A DNA stretch of 64,000 bases from Trichopria drosophilae. Lineage: Eukaryota; Arthropoda; Insecta; Hymenoptera; Diapriidae. Below the pieces are notes generated by a model. The model did no database searches. It was not told the origin of the DNA and was given only the letters and a program-made list of their open reading frames with translations. This document shows positions 1 through 11,079 of this stretch, piece after piece. A program made the position numbers and the translations under genes. Location of the stretch: NCBI GenBank assembly GCA_030407085.1, contig CM059587.1, forward strand, positions 20,247,001 to 20,311,000, written 5' to 3'. The first letter of the stretch is position 1, and the number at the start of each line of letters is the position of its first letter.

Positions 1-1227
1 AAAGGATGATTTAATACAAAGAAATATTTTTACACTTATGTTCAAATGTATTGTTCGAAATTTTTACGCGATTGACGCAACATGCAATAGTAAACTTTTG
101 TAACTGCAGTCGGTGTTTTTCATACGTTTTATACGTGCATTAGTCGCTTTTGTACATGTTTTAAATTTAAGTCAAGCTATAGGTAATGTTTACATATTTT
201 TATACTTTAGGTGCTTTGAGAAAAATATTTAGTATTATTGACTAAATATAAGGTTGTGAAAGTGGTGCCAGTTGGGAGAACCAATATGTAGTTAAACTAA
301 TGCGTGTGTCGACAAATGTTGCAAATAAATAAATTTTGTTACGATTTTATTAAATAAAGCCACGTCTTTATAAAAGATAGGGTTTAAACGTTTACAATAC
401 TTACTTTAGTACATTTATTCAAACAATAGTTTACTATACCAAGATTTCAGTTATACTGGAAATGTCAACCAACAGTTGCCGAAAATACGATTTTATTTAT
501 GTTTAGACAAAGTTTTTGCACAATGAAAAATGAATTCCCTTGCAAAGACTACAATTCTCTTAAGTATAATTATTGTCGTTATGGGTGTAGGAGGGTGAGG
601 GCGGAGTTAGGCCACTCCAAATAATTAGGATGTAATGTAAATGTTCAAAATTACGAATTTTTCTGCTACGAAATCCAATTGATCTTTAACCGTTTCTACT
701 ACTCCTTCGTCAAAGAGACCTTCCATTCACTTTTGCAGAATAGAAAATAGACAAAATTTGAATTTTTCCTCGGGAGTTACTTATTTCTTCGACAACTGGG
801 TTGAAATTGAATGGCGTAGGAATGAGAGATCGAAATGGGAAACAAAGTTACAGGAAAAGCTAAAGGCAGTTGAGTAGTTGATAAGGAAGTATCGAATTCC
901 ATGGTATTGAATGCACTTTCCTACTACTGTTTGTTCGCGCATGTCTTTCTTATATGGAAAGAAATATTCTCGACCCAGGCGACCTTAAGTGCACCTAGTA
1001 TTGAGACGGTAGTCACGTATCCAATATGAGGGCTTTTACTGCGTCGGCGACTCTCGGGGATGTGCCAGAAAAGAACAGGTGACGCGGCAACCACATTTGA
1101 ACATGACTACATCTTTAAATCTGGTCTTCTTGGCGAATTATGCATTTTCAGATATGAGTATTTCTACAGAACTTTTAACTTTTAATTTTTCACTTTGAAA
1201 AATCATCAAAAATTATTTTAGTCGCAC
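1..1227. other. AT-rich DNA, no gene recognised
   Basis: All six frames are broken into short pieces. No inverted repeat, tRNA or retroelement end was recognised. A slightly GC-richer patch lies around 960-1100 with no identifiable content. Confidence 0.5.
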
Positions 1228-1251
1228 TTAACCCTTTTCGTCCTAAAAGTC
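1228..1251 (+). repeat. TTAA-CCCTTTTCGTCC motif, copy 1
   Basis: TTAA followed by CCCTTTTCGTCCTAAAAGTC. A near-identical block recurs 578 bp downstream in the same orientation. TTAA followed by CCC is how piggyBac-type elements begin, so this may be a terminal fragment, but no matching opposite end is visible nearby. Confidence 0.35.
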
Positions 1252-1805
1252 CATTGTAAATAACTAGTTTGACGTTATGAATGAATAATAATAACATTAT
1301 GGATTCACAAATGACGATAATTACTTTTTCATCCCAATTCTCCACGATTTCAACCGTTACGAGGTCAAATAATCTTATCGATAGATGCAAATAATGTCAC
1401 AAAGTTTTATACACTTTGCAACAAGCACACACTTATTAAGACGATTATTCTGAAAATGAATTTTTTAAATGTCTTCAAATAAGATGTTTAGAAGTCACGA
1501 GTGTTTGCAGTACCTTTGCTTAGTAATGTTAACAGCTTAGCATAATCTGACAGCGTAGAAAATAGTTCATTTAAGTACGTACATAGTTATCACAACTAGT
1601 AGGTAGTAAAGGTGACTATTTTTATTCTCTAAGTGAAAATAATCATATTTCTTATATCTGTATAATCATTGACACATTGCGATCGGCAGCCCCCAAGGTG
1701 GATCGCCAGTTTAGTCACTTATGCATGTCATATTTTCCAAAACACTTACAATAAGACGCCAAGAAATGTCTTAAAAATGATCACATGTCTTGAAAGTAAG
1801 ATTAA

Positions 1806-1829
1806 TTAACCCCTTTCGTCCCGAAAGTC
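1806..1829 (+). repeat. TTAA-CCCCTTTCGTCCC motif, copy 2
   Basis: TTAA followed by CCCCTTTCGTCCCGAAAGTC, matching the block at 1228-1251 with a few changes. This could be the left end of a piggyBac-type element whose right end is lost. The inverted repeat at 2006-2305 lies just downstream and could be part of the same element. Confidence 0.35.
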
Positions 1830-2005
1830 TGGAATTTGGTTAAAAAAGTTACGACTTTGAACGCCGTATCTTTCGTTCCGAACGACGTTAGAAAAAATTG
1901 AAATTAGTCAAAATCCATAGATTTGAACCTCGCCTTTCAAATGCCGTAGTCAGAATCAGCCGCCGACTTCAAAGAAAAATGTTATGATAATTTTGTTGGA
2001 AAAAA

Positions 2006-2305
2006 TACTATTTTTTCGACGTTTCTTTGCAAGAATCGCTGTTTTTGGCGTTGGAAAGGGGAATACTGACCATTGCAAAACGTACTAATCGCGTTTTTAT
2101 GTAAACTAATCGTGTTTATGTTAACATTTATCATGTTCCCATTTAACATGTATCATGACGCCATTTTGTTTTTTGAAAAAAATCTAACGAGATAAGAAAG
2201 GGCTGAGCAAAAAAATGCGAGTAGTAAGTTTTCCAATGGTCAGTATTCCCCTTTTCAACGCCAAAAAAAGCAATTCTTGCGAAGAGACATCGAAAAAATC
2301 AGTAT
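2006..2305. repeat. Inverted repeat, arms of about 95 bp
   Basis: The left arm 2006-2102 reads as the approximate reverse complement of 2209-2305. The shared core GGGGAATACTGACCATTG lies at 2058-2075 and its inverse at 2234-2251 (one base differs). The loop of about 106 bp carries two similar ATCATG-containing phrases. It is probably the palindromic core of a non-autonomous element; no target duplication was found. Confidence 0.6.
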
Positions 2306-2679
2306 ATTTTCCGATCATTCGTAAAGTAGAGAAATTGGTTTTCTTCATTTTATAAGTAGAAAAAAATCTGTACAGCATCCATGATAGAAATCTCCATGAT
2401 TTTTGTATTCCTCTACACAGTGTGTCAACAATCCGACACTTTTATGCAGACCTAGATTAAGTTTTAGGTCTGGTAGAACTATGAAAAATGGTGGAGTAGA
2501 ATTTTTCTAGATATCCCCAAAAAAAGATGAAGCCAGATAAAAAGTCGTTTCTTGGTAAGTTTATGTAAATATGACAAGCATGAAAATTAAGGAAATTTCG
2601 AGTTTCTGAATAAAAAATTTGCAAAAATCGTGTTTTGTTAACAACATTTTCAGTAATTTGTAAAAAAAAAAAAACTTCA

Positions 2680-3350
2680 TAACTGCACCAATTTTTATCC
2701 AATTTGCAACTCTTTTATGGATTTTGAGAAGTGAAAAACAGCTCATTTTATCCAAATGAAAACTTACAAGAATTCGTTTGATAGTATTGGCTTATATAAA
2801 ATGCAACGAACAAGTAAAAGTTCTGTAAAATTAACAAAATTTATAAAGTTGTAATATTAAAAAGTAATTTTCATCGAATTTCATTCAATAAAAGCTCATT
2901 CAAGGAGGAATAAAAATTTACTTTCAAAATCTACAGGTTTTAATAATATCGAAATCACGGTTTAAGTTGAAAGAGATAAAAAAAAAGCAAATACTTTCAA
3001 ATGGATCTTGGGAACGAAGCATTTCGATAATATGAGAAAAATGCAGTCAGATCGGTCTGATTTATATTTTTCAAAATCAATAAAAAAGTATATAATGTAA
3101 TTATGATGGTGTGTCGGTCTTTTGAAAAAAAAAAGTATTTATTTGTTATTGTATTTATTCAGTCCTGAAGAAAAAAAAAGTCGCGTAGAAAATAAATACA
3201 TTTTTTTTTCAACAAAAGTGTTTTTCATTTTTTTTTTAAACACCGACACACCAACAAAAGGTTATTATCTATTTTAATCTACTGTCGAAGAAGCCACGCA
3301 TCATCAATAAAAAAGATTGCAAATTGGATAAAAATTAGTGAAGCTATGAG
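2680..3350. repeat. Diverged inverted repeat flanking a smaller element
   Basis: The phrase TTTTTATCCAATTTGCAA near 2691-2710 recurs inverted near 3313-3332, with similarity over about 50 bp on each side. The interior holds the 147 bp TIR element at 3107-3253. It may be an older fold-back element that received an insertion. Confidence 0.4.
3107..3253. mobile_element. 147 bp MITE with 12 bp TIR
   Basis: It starts TGGTGTGTCGGT and ends with the exact reverse complement ACCGACACACCA. The interior is A/T-homopolymer-rich and has no coding capacity. The A-rich run after the left TIR and the T-rich run before the right TIR extend the symmetry. No clear target duplication was seen, so the superfamily is undetermined. 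Confidence 0.55.
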
Positions 3351-3734
3351 TGATTATCCACACAAATTTTTTTAGCGATAAAATGAGATTTTGAGAGTGT
3401 CTGGGTCAATCTACAAATTTTTAAATATTTTTACTAGACCTACAACTTTTGTTAGGAATGCATAAGAGTGCAGGCATATATTTTTGATCCCACTCTTTTA
3501 TCACTCATATTTTGTATAGAACATGCTCAGTCAAGCGGTTAATGTTTTATTTTATTTAACAATTCTTACCTATTACTTATTTTTCCATATTATAAAAAAA
3601 ATCTTTTTCGGTATACTTGGCATTTAGTGTTGTGACAATTTTAATAGATATTTTTAAGTTTCCGCCTACTCGAATGTATTTTCTGAAACAATTAATTAAT
3701 TCGCTTCTCAACTCCTGTTTGTGCATTTACTTAA

Positions 3735-3950
3735 ACGTATCAAAACGTCAACGCAAAGCTCCGGGCTGTGCGATGGCATGTTGCGGCAAATGCCCAAGCG
3801 TGCAAGCACGCTCCGTCAATCGATTCTCAGCCAGGCGCTTTGACGCGACATTCGGCAACACTATTCGCGAATGCATCTCATCTTTGTGCATTTCGCATAC
3901 CAGCATACGTAGGATGCATTATGTGACTTATAACCTTTGCGAGGTGAGAG
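3735..3950. other. Higher-GC island, possibly conserved non-coding or an exon
   Basis: Base composition shifts abruptly to CpG-containing, balanced sequence. A 115-codon frame (3617-3964, + strand) runs through it and encodes a cysteine-bearing stretch (CAMACCGKC), but matches no family I recognise. It starts in AT-rich DNA and has no obvious splice context. A regulatory island is the simpler reading; a genuine exon cannot be excluded. Confidence 0.35.
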
Positions 3951-4669
3951 CACAGTTGCCCTGAAATAGAATTTGTAAAGCCTAGCATAACAACAAGGTG
4001 CATAATTATTCTTAAGAGTATAGCTTCATTTTCAGGCTTCAAACATTTTTTTTACATTTTCCGAAAGTGCAATATATTGACAGTCTGCGGTGTAAATTAT
4101 ATACAAAAATACGAAATTAATATTATTATTAGGAAAGTTCACTTCGCCCTCTACCATTCGCACTTGGTTACTCGTAAATACTGATGACTTATCAGTCCTC
4201 ATCTAGGTTATACTTGTCTAGTAAAAATCTAGTGTCCTTTAAATACTAGTACAGGTAAAAATTTCGAGTGAAAATACTTGAATAGATAATTCTTTTTTCC
4301 ATTTTAGAGTTAGTCAGTCAGTTAAAATCGTATTCACTGATGAAATGCAATTTCTTAATTTTGTTTTTATGACTTTACTGAATTTTACCTGGTATGATAA
4401 CTAACCTAGTGACTTTCCAGTACACGTGTAAGTTGTTGAAATAGAAATATTTTTTTTTAGTTGACTAGACCGGATCCCTACATATTTTCCAGGATGGAAA
4501 CTATCCTAATCTAGCTAGATCCTCAGTTACTTGTTTGACTGAGTATTCTAATTTTTATCTGACTTTTTTTCTGAAAAAAAAAACAGATGTAAAGTTACGA
4601 TATTCATAATATGACCTTTTATTATTGACATTGTAATAAAAGACCAACTTTTACGCAGATCATGTACAA

Positions 4670-4990
4670 GACTGCGCTTGCTATTGGAAGTTTCACAGTT
4701 CGTAACGGAAACTTTCAAAGCGTAGGATCAAGAGCGTCGCTTTGTTAAAAAGTGAGCGGTTTTCGTACCGTAGTATTTGCTGTTCGTTCACTGCGGCGTA
4801 AAAGCTGAGTAACGGCTATTCAAGAAAGGTCTCTTGTCGCTGCTCGTTTCGCCATTAATGCACCAGTAAAACTTGAGGGAATGCGAAATTTTCATTAAAT
4901 TGGGTAATTGTAAGTCATCCGTGGTCCCCGGTCGTTTAACTCCTGCGCAGCGCCATTAAAGATATGAGCATTGCCCTCTGTCCAAAGATT
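4670..4990. other. Higher-GC island
   Basis: About 320 bp of non-repetitive sequence, richer in CpG than its surroundings, with no long frame and no repeat resemblance elsewhere in the window. It includes GCCATTAA words typical of homeodomain-bound DNA. It is a candidate conserved non-coding element. Confidence 0.35.
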
Positions 4991-5203
4991 CTGCTCTAAA
5001 GTCATTATCGTACTTCGTAAAGTGATTTTTTCCTAATGTGGGCATATATCAAAAACTTTTGGCTGTTTAATTTTTCAGAAAGCCCCCATTAACAAAATTG
5101 ATCAAAATAATAAAAGGTGATCAATACCTGACTTTTTATTATCCTAAAATAATCCAGACCAACATCAAACTTTTGCACGTCCATACCAAAGTTACGTAGT
5201 TAA

Positions 5204-5641
5204 GGGCCATCCATAAACAGCGTAGACAATTTTGTCTGATATTTGACAAAATTAATTCATCGAAAACATTCAAAAAGCCAAGAACTATACAAACTTTTTC
5301 CTGAATAGTTTTTCCGCAGAAGATCAAGTTTTTTTAGCTGCATTCGAAAAACTAAAAAAAAGCATTTAAAGGTGTTTTTGTGGTATATTGACAACCAAAT
5401 AAAAGTTAGTTCATCCAATTTTTTGTTATCTCTACACCAAAATACATACTTTAGAGAAAACATCGTCATGTTTAGCAGTTTTTCAAAATATTTTTATAGT
5501 TTTCATGGACTATATCATGTTTGCGTTTGGCATGTCCATGTGGACAGTTGGACCACCCTCCCGCCCCTCCGTGGACAGTCGTGAAGTTTTGCCAATCATC
5601 TCCCACTCCATAAACTCTTCACGTGGTTTCTGGACAGTCCC
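5204..5641. mobile_element. MITE-like element, about 438 bp
   Basis: The left end GGGCCATCCATAAACAGCGT resembles the inverse of the right end, GGGACTGTCCAGAAACCACG, over roughly 25 bp. The left flank is TTAA and the right flank TTAT, so an imperfect 4 bp target duplication is possible. Repeated TGGACAGT words occur near the right end (5541-5640), including a palindrome GTCCATGTGGAC. No transposase sequence is present. Confidence 0.5.
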
Positions 5642-5759
5642 TTATTAAGTCTCATCAACAATTGGCAATTTTTTAAATCCAATATGAGTAAACATTCCAA
5701 CATTTTTTATAATATTTCATTCCTACTAAATGGGTCATCTATAAGTTACCTGTTGAAAT

Positions 5760-8716
5760 TTAGGGGAGGGAGCGTGGTCCTCTCTCACGAATCGCTACTA
5801 CAAGAATGCTGAAAGTTATCAAGGGGTGAGAAAGACGAACTTATTTTCTACAAACTTCCTTCTTGTCACTTTTATTTTCATCTACATAAAACTAATTATG
5901 TGAAAAATTGTTATTTTATAACAAGGGCGGAAAAGTAATTTTTTAAATAATTCGGAATACGTAAATCAATTAAATATAGTTTATTACTTAATTTGGGATT
6001 CGAAATAAAAAAATCAACATTTTTATTGATTGAATTGTGCATCTTTTACACATAACAAATTTGAATATTACGTATTACTTTAATCATATAAGTTTAAAAT
6101 TAAGTTATTATTTAAATTGCGTAGTTTCAAATTGAAAAATGTAACTATTTAATTATTATCATAATTCACAATTAACACTAGAATTTTGATTTGTATTATT
6201 TTTATTGTTTCTTGCTGAGGAAAAATATAAAATAACTAAATGTTTTCAAATAAACGAAAATCGACTTCTTTTGAAATCTGGTGAGAGCAATCTGACTTAT
6301 TGTTGTATAATTTTAACACTCTAAAAAGAATGCATTTAAAAACAATTTTATTGTAATTTACAAATAATAAATTTTGTTTAGTGCGCTATTTACACGAAAA
6401 TATCTCATAATTTTAGTTCTAAGACAGTATATTAGCAGTATTTTCTCCTTAAGTACTTGAACGCCGTGTTTGAATTGCCGACATACTCGAAAGTGGAAGT
6501 ACCACATTGGTACTTTGTTTTCCATTGGACATGAAAACCATCACAGTTGCTACCCTTTTAGTTCTACTTCTTTTTATCACCGACTATTGAAAATAGAAAT
6601 TAAATCAATATACAGCTACAAAATAATAAAAGAAAATTATTATTTATTCACATCTTAAATTAAATTTCATTATTTATTTAAAAAACGCTTTATTAGACAT
6701 TTTTTATGGGTTTTCTCATTGTTGAACTCGTAAAGTCGTCTGCAGAATTTCATCGATTTTCGACCTCGAAGGGAACTTGCTGATCATGGAAAAATATTTG
6801 TTCGAATTTTTATGATTTACCACGTTCTTCGCTATGCATTCCGAATTCATTAGGGGAAATAAAAATGCTCTTACTACCTGCAAATGAATTTGTACGTATT
6901 TTATCTTTATGAGAATTAGAATGTATATGTATAATAGACGTCTATTATTTTTATATGTTTATATTGAATTTTATCTGTTTTATTAAATGAAAGAAAGTTA
7001 CTGTAGCGACCAAACTTAATGGACTAAGCTTCAACGATTGGTTAATAATATTTTTTTATTGATAGATGGCACGATTTTACTTCTTGTTTTTTATTGGAGG
7101 GATCAATCCTCAGAAACAGTTTGTTTTTTTTACGTGAATGTGGATTTTCCTAGTTTATATTCGACATCATTGGCAGGGTGTGCGATCGAGCCGCTTTTGC
7201 GACTGAAAGTTTTACAGGGATATATACCCGGTTGACCCGCTTGCATGTTTTTTTTACAACCCAGTTAAAGCTACACACATTGTCAGGATGAATCTGTTAT
7301 TGATAAATATATAACACGTAATGTTTTAAACAAACCTGAAAAAAATATAAAATAAGAAATTATTTTCAAACACGACTTAATGGTTTTCTTTTATAATTGT
7401 AATAATTACAAAGTTTTGTTTTAAATAATAACAAAGATCGCAACAATTTGTTAGAATAATTACGTGAACGCAGTGGATAAAACAGAAAAGCTACTGAACG
7501 TTTTGTGCAAGTTAGTGTCATAATTGCAGAATTGCTATACAGATGCGCTGCGGCCGTACATTCTCGCAAGTAGAAAACTATTATTTTAATCATTTTAAAT
7601 GGAATATGCATGTCGGAGTTTCATTTTTTCATTTTAATTAATAGATAAATGCATTTTGTTTTTAATTTGTTATTCAATATTTAGTTTGAAACTAAATTTC
7701 AACTCTTTAGGGAAATAATAAATAAATGTTTCTCAACGATTATTAAAACCAATTAACTATCGACAAATCAACTATATTGCTAATCATGTAATAATAAGTT
7801 AACGTGTTTAGAAAGTTTTTAAACAATTTGTTTCAAAACTCTATTGTTCTGTTTGTGTTTCAATCAGATTTTGTTCATAACATTTCATAGTCTTAGAAGT
7901 TTTGGTAAAATTTTAATGATATTGGCCAACACAAAATTAACATCTCACTTTTACCGTCGTGTTATATTATTTTACTTTACTTTCTAGGTGAGACATACTC
8001 GATAGTATTGTATAAAGTAACTCTTTATGATAGAGTTGATTCTACTTTAGTATTAATGAAAGTCACATTCAGTTTAACAAAACAAACATCATATCCTATT
8101 TAAATTCATTTTATTAGTTCAATAAATTAATACTTTCGTTAATACAACATGAGGCTCTAATTAATTTCTAATTCTTGGTTGTAATTTAAGAAAAACATAA
8201 CAATTTTGTGACATCTTCGACTGGTAATTTTAATGAAAAAATTGTTTCGTACACAAGTTAGTCTCATCTAAATTGGAAAATTTACTAAATTAAAAGTATT
8301 TATTAAGAGAAATATGAATATATACTTCACAATTCTTAAAAATGCTGTTTTACAGACTGACCATTTAATATATAAACACAATAAAAATTAGTAAATATTC
8401 TAAATTAACGAGTACACTAAACTATACCAATAAAACGCAAAGTACATAAGTTATTATTTTTGCTTATATATAAATATTACATAATCGTTCTATGACCAAA
8501 TAGTAAACATAATTCATACACTAACATAAAAAAACAGGAAAATAAATAAATTATCGATAATTATCGAATATTATGAACAGATAATATAAGCGTATGTTCT
8601 AACATTATTCTCCGTGATCAACTTTCCACTTCTTGGATTTTAATAAAGTAACCTAGAATATTAAATTTCAACAGTAATACATAAATAATGAATTTATTAT
8701 CTGCGAACAAAATGAG
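5760..8716. other. Very AT-rich DNA, nothing identified
   Basis: Homopolymer-rich, low-complexity DNA. The only compositional change is a small patch at about 7150-7240 containing GCGATCGAGCCGC. Open frames of 62-81 codons (6470-6658, 7038-7235, 7366-7611) look like chance and match nothing known. Confidence 0.5.
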
Positions 8717-8718
8717 TA

Positions 8719-8841
8719 CACTGAGAAGAAGGTTTCTTTAATATTATGATTTATAAACTATTAATAAATCCATTTGGCTAAAGTAAAGATTTGTTGAAAG
8801 TTAATAAATCTGATTAATATGTAATTAACCTTTTCTCAGTG
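8719..8841. mobile_element. 123 bp MITE, Tc1/mariner type
   Basis: TIRs CACTGAGAAGAAGGTT and AACCTTTTCTCAGTG are near-perfect inverses. TA dinucleotides flank both sides (8717-8718 and 8842-8843), as expected for Tc1/mariner insertion. The interior is AT-rich and non-coding, so this is a small non-autonomous derivative. Confidence 0.75.
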
Positions 8842-8849
8842 TAGTATTA

Positions 8850-10110
8850 CGGAAGACATGTTCATTGGTGGAATATATATTGCTTTAAATATCCTTTTTT
8901 AATGACACTTAATCGAATATCTATTGTTCGTCTACTTTTATTCGATAAAGTTTGATGCATCTTTTAAACCATTATAATACATTAATATTTCTCGTCAATT
9001 TTATTTCCCTTAAATATTAAAGATGATAAGTGGAAGTTACTACTTAATTTTGATCTTCTACATTATTCGCATCTAACTTAATAAACTTTAATAAATACTC
9101 GGAAATAAATTACGAGTAATTAGAAATGGATTCCCTTAATACAAAATAATTAAATTATAAACAAATTAATTATAAGTCGTTTTCTGTTATAGCGCAGTAT
9201 TTCCTCTAGGAATATCAAGAATCTTCTTAGGTAGTGCAACATAACATATTTAAGAAAAACAAGAAATTATTATTAAAAACAATTTTATTCTGTATAAACT
9301 TGAGTTAGTTAAAAAGTACTAATTAAAAACGATTAGAGTGTCACTAATTCAGTTAATAATTACTGTTATTAATAAGTAACGAAAAACCAATAATTTATTA
9401 CTAATTCTAAAAAGTACTACAATAAAATACCTATATAATTTATACTTATTGATTAGTAGAGTTTTATTTATAAATTAGCAGTTTGTTATTATTTTCTACA
9501 CAATAAATTGTCATAAGTTGAGAAAAACCCGTGATTTTGTTTTATCAGTTTTTTACTATTAACAAGTCAACGGTGTTACTAACTATTTAATAACGACTAT
9601 CTAATAATACAACAGTATTTTAAATATTTGAAACAAGACTTGTGTATATTAATAATAGTTCTTTTCGTACCAAGGACGTTAAATAAGAGTTTTACGCCTC
9701 GGTTGATGATTGCACAAGGAATCAGCATATGAGGCGTAAATATCACCACAAATCAAGACGTAGTAAAATCCTTTTTTAATACACGAGTCGTGAAATGACC
9801 ATTTTACAACCGCTTATACGTTTATTGACCAAAATCAATCACAAAATTTACACAACTCAATATTGACAAAATCAATAAAAGTTAAATACAAAAACATAAT
9901 AATAATAATTACTTCACAATTAATAACTATTATACTAAAAAATTAAATAACATCGTGTTGCAGTAAAACAATGCATTATGCATAAAATTAGTATTGTTAC
10001 CTTCTGTATAACAAAATAAAATTCTTGCAAGCATAATAAATATTCGATCAGTATTTAATTTGAAACTTTTATTCAACTGTATTTGACGACCCGCATTAAA
10101 AAAGTTGCAT
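8850..10110. other. Very AT-rich DNA with one hairpin
   Basis: Dominated by TTAATA and AATAAT words with no supported gene. A perfect 10 bp stem lies at 9691-9700/9731-9740 (annotated separately). The frame at 9930-10169 (minus, 79 codons) appears fortuitous. Confidence 0.5.
9691..9740. repeat. 50 nt hairpin, 10 bp perfect stem
   Basis: TTTACGCCTC pairs exactly with GAGGCGTAAA across a 30 nt loop that contains a further TGAT/ATCA pairing. The stem is GC-richer than the very AT-rich surroundings. The foldback is too short and bulged for a confident microRNA precursor. Confidence 0.35.
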
Positions 10111-10119
10111 GGACCTGGA

Positions 10120-11072
10120 TTACACAGGAACACAAAAAAAAATTGTTTCAAGATCATTTGCATCAGCAATAGTGGATCTTATAGATTTTTGACCACTGAA
10201 CACAAATCCGTCATTCGATTTGGTCCATCACGTCAGGATTTTAAGATATCTGATCCAAAAAATATTCAAAAATACACTTTTTGACAAAGTAAGGTTGGGA
10301 TATGTGAAAAATTCGAAACGATTCGTTAACTTGGACAAAGAATTCGTTTTCAGCGACTAAACATTTATGAGATCCTCCACTACTGATTCAAGTTGTGTCA
10401 AACAAAAAAATGTTTGCGGTTTTTGCTATTTTTTTTAAAAAGTACCATCAGTGATTGATTACACAGAACCGCAAAACAATTTCTTAAAGGATATAACTTG
10501 AATCAGCGGTACTGGATCTTATAGATTTTTAGTCGCTGAAGATAAATTAGTTGTCCAATTCGACCCGTGACGTCAGATATTTCACAAATCCTAACCTCAA
10601 ATTGCCAAAAAAGGATACTTTTGACTATTTTTCGGAACAGATATTTTGACATCCTGATATGATGGATCAATTTGTGTAACAAATTCGTTGTCAGCGGCCA
10701 AAAATCTATACGATCCTCTACCTCTGATTCAAGTTATCTCGCAAAAAAAAGGAGGTACTATGTAACATAAGACCATAAAAAACATTATTTTTTACACAAC
10801 TCGAATCAGAAGTGGTGGATTTTATACATTTCTGGTCGCTGAAAATGAATTCTTTGTCCAAGTTAACTCATCGTTTCAGATTTGCACATATCCTAACCTT
10901 AAATCGCCAAAAAGTATATTTTTGAATATTTTTCGGATCAGATACCTTAAAATCCTGACGTGATGGACAAAATCGAATAACAGATTCTTTTTTGGCGGCC
11001 AAAAATTTATAAGATCCACCGTTTTTTATTTAAGTGATCTCGAAACAAATTTTTTTTGTGGTCCTGTTATTA
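10120..11072. mobile_element. Fold-back element of three tandem palindromic modules
   Basis: Three modules of about 300 bp (about 10120-10430, 10455-10745, 10755-11072) each begin with a sequence like GTGGATCTTATAGATTTTTG and end with its approximate inverse. The whole block is also symmetric: ACAGGAACAC near the left end mirrors GTGGTCCTGT near the right end, and GTCAGGATTTTAAG (10231) mirrors CTTAAAATCCTGAC (10946). No coding capacity is seen. It is likely a non-autonomous TIR element multiplied by unequal exchange or nested insertion. Confidence 0.7.
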
Positions 11073-11079
11073 ATTCCAA

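Noticed and set aside
3617..3964. 115-codon frame with cysteine cluster as a gene
   Set aside because: No family match, no paralogue, start in simple AT-rich DNA and no splice or promoter evidence.
9691..9740. microRNA precursor
   Set aside because: Ten paired bases and a 30 nt loop are too little duplex for a normal insect pre-miRNA.
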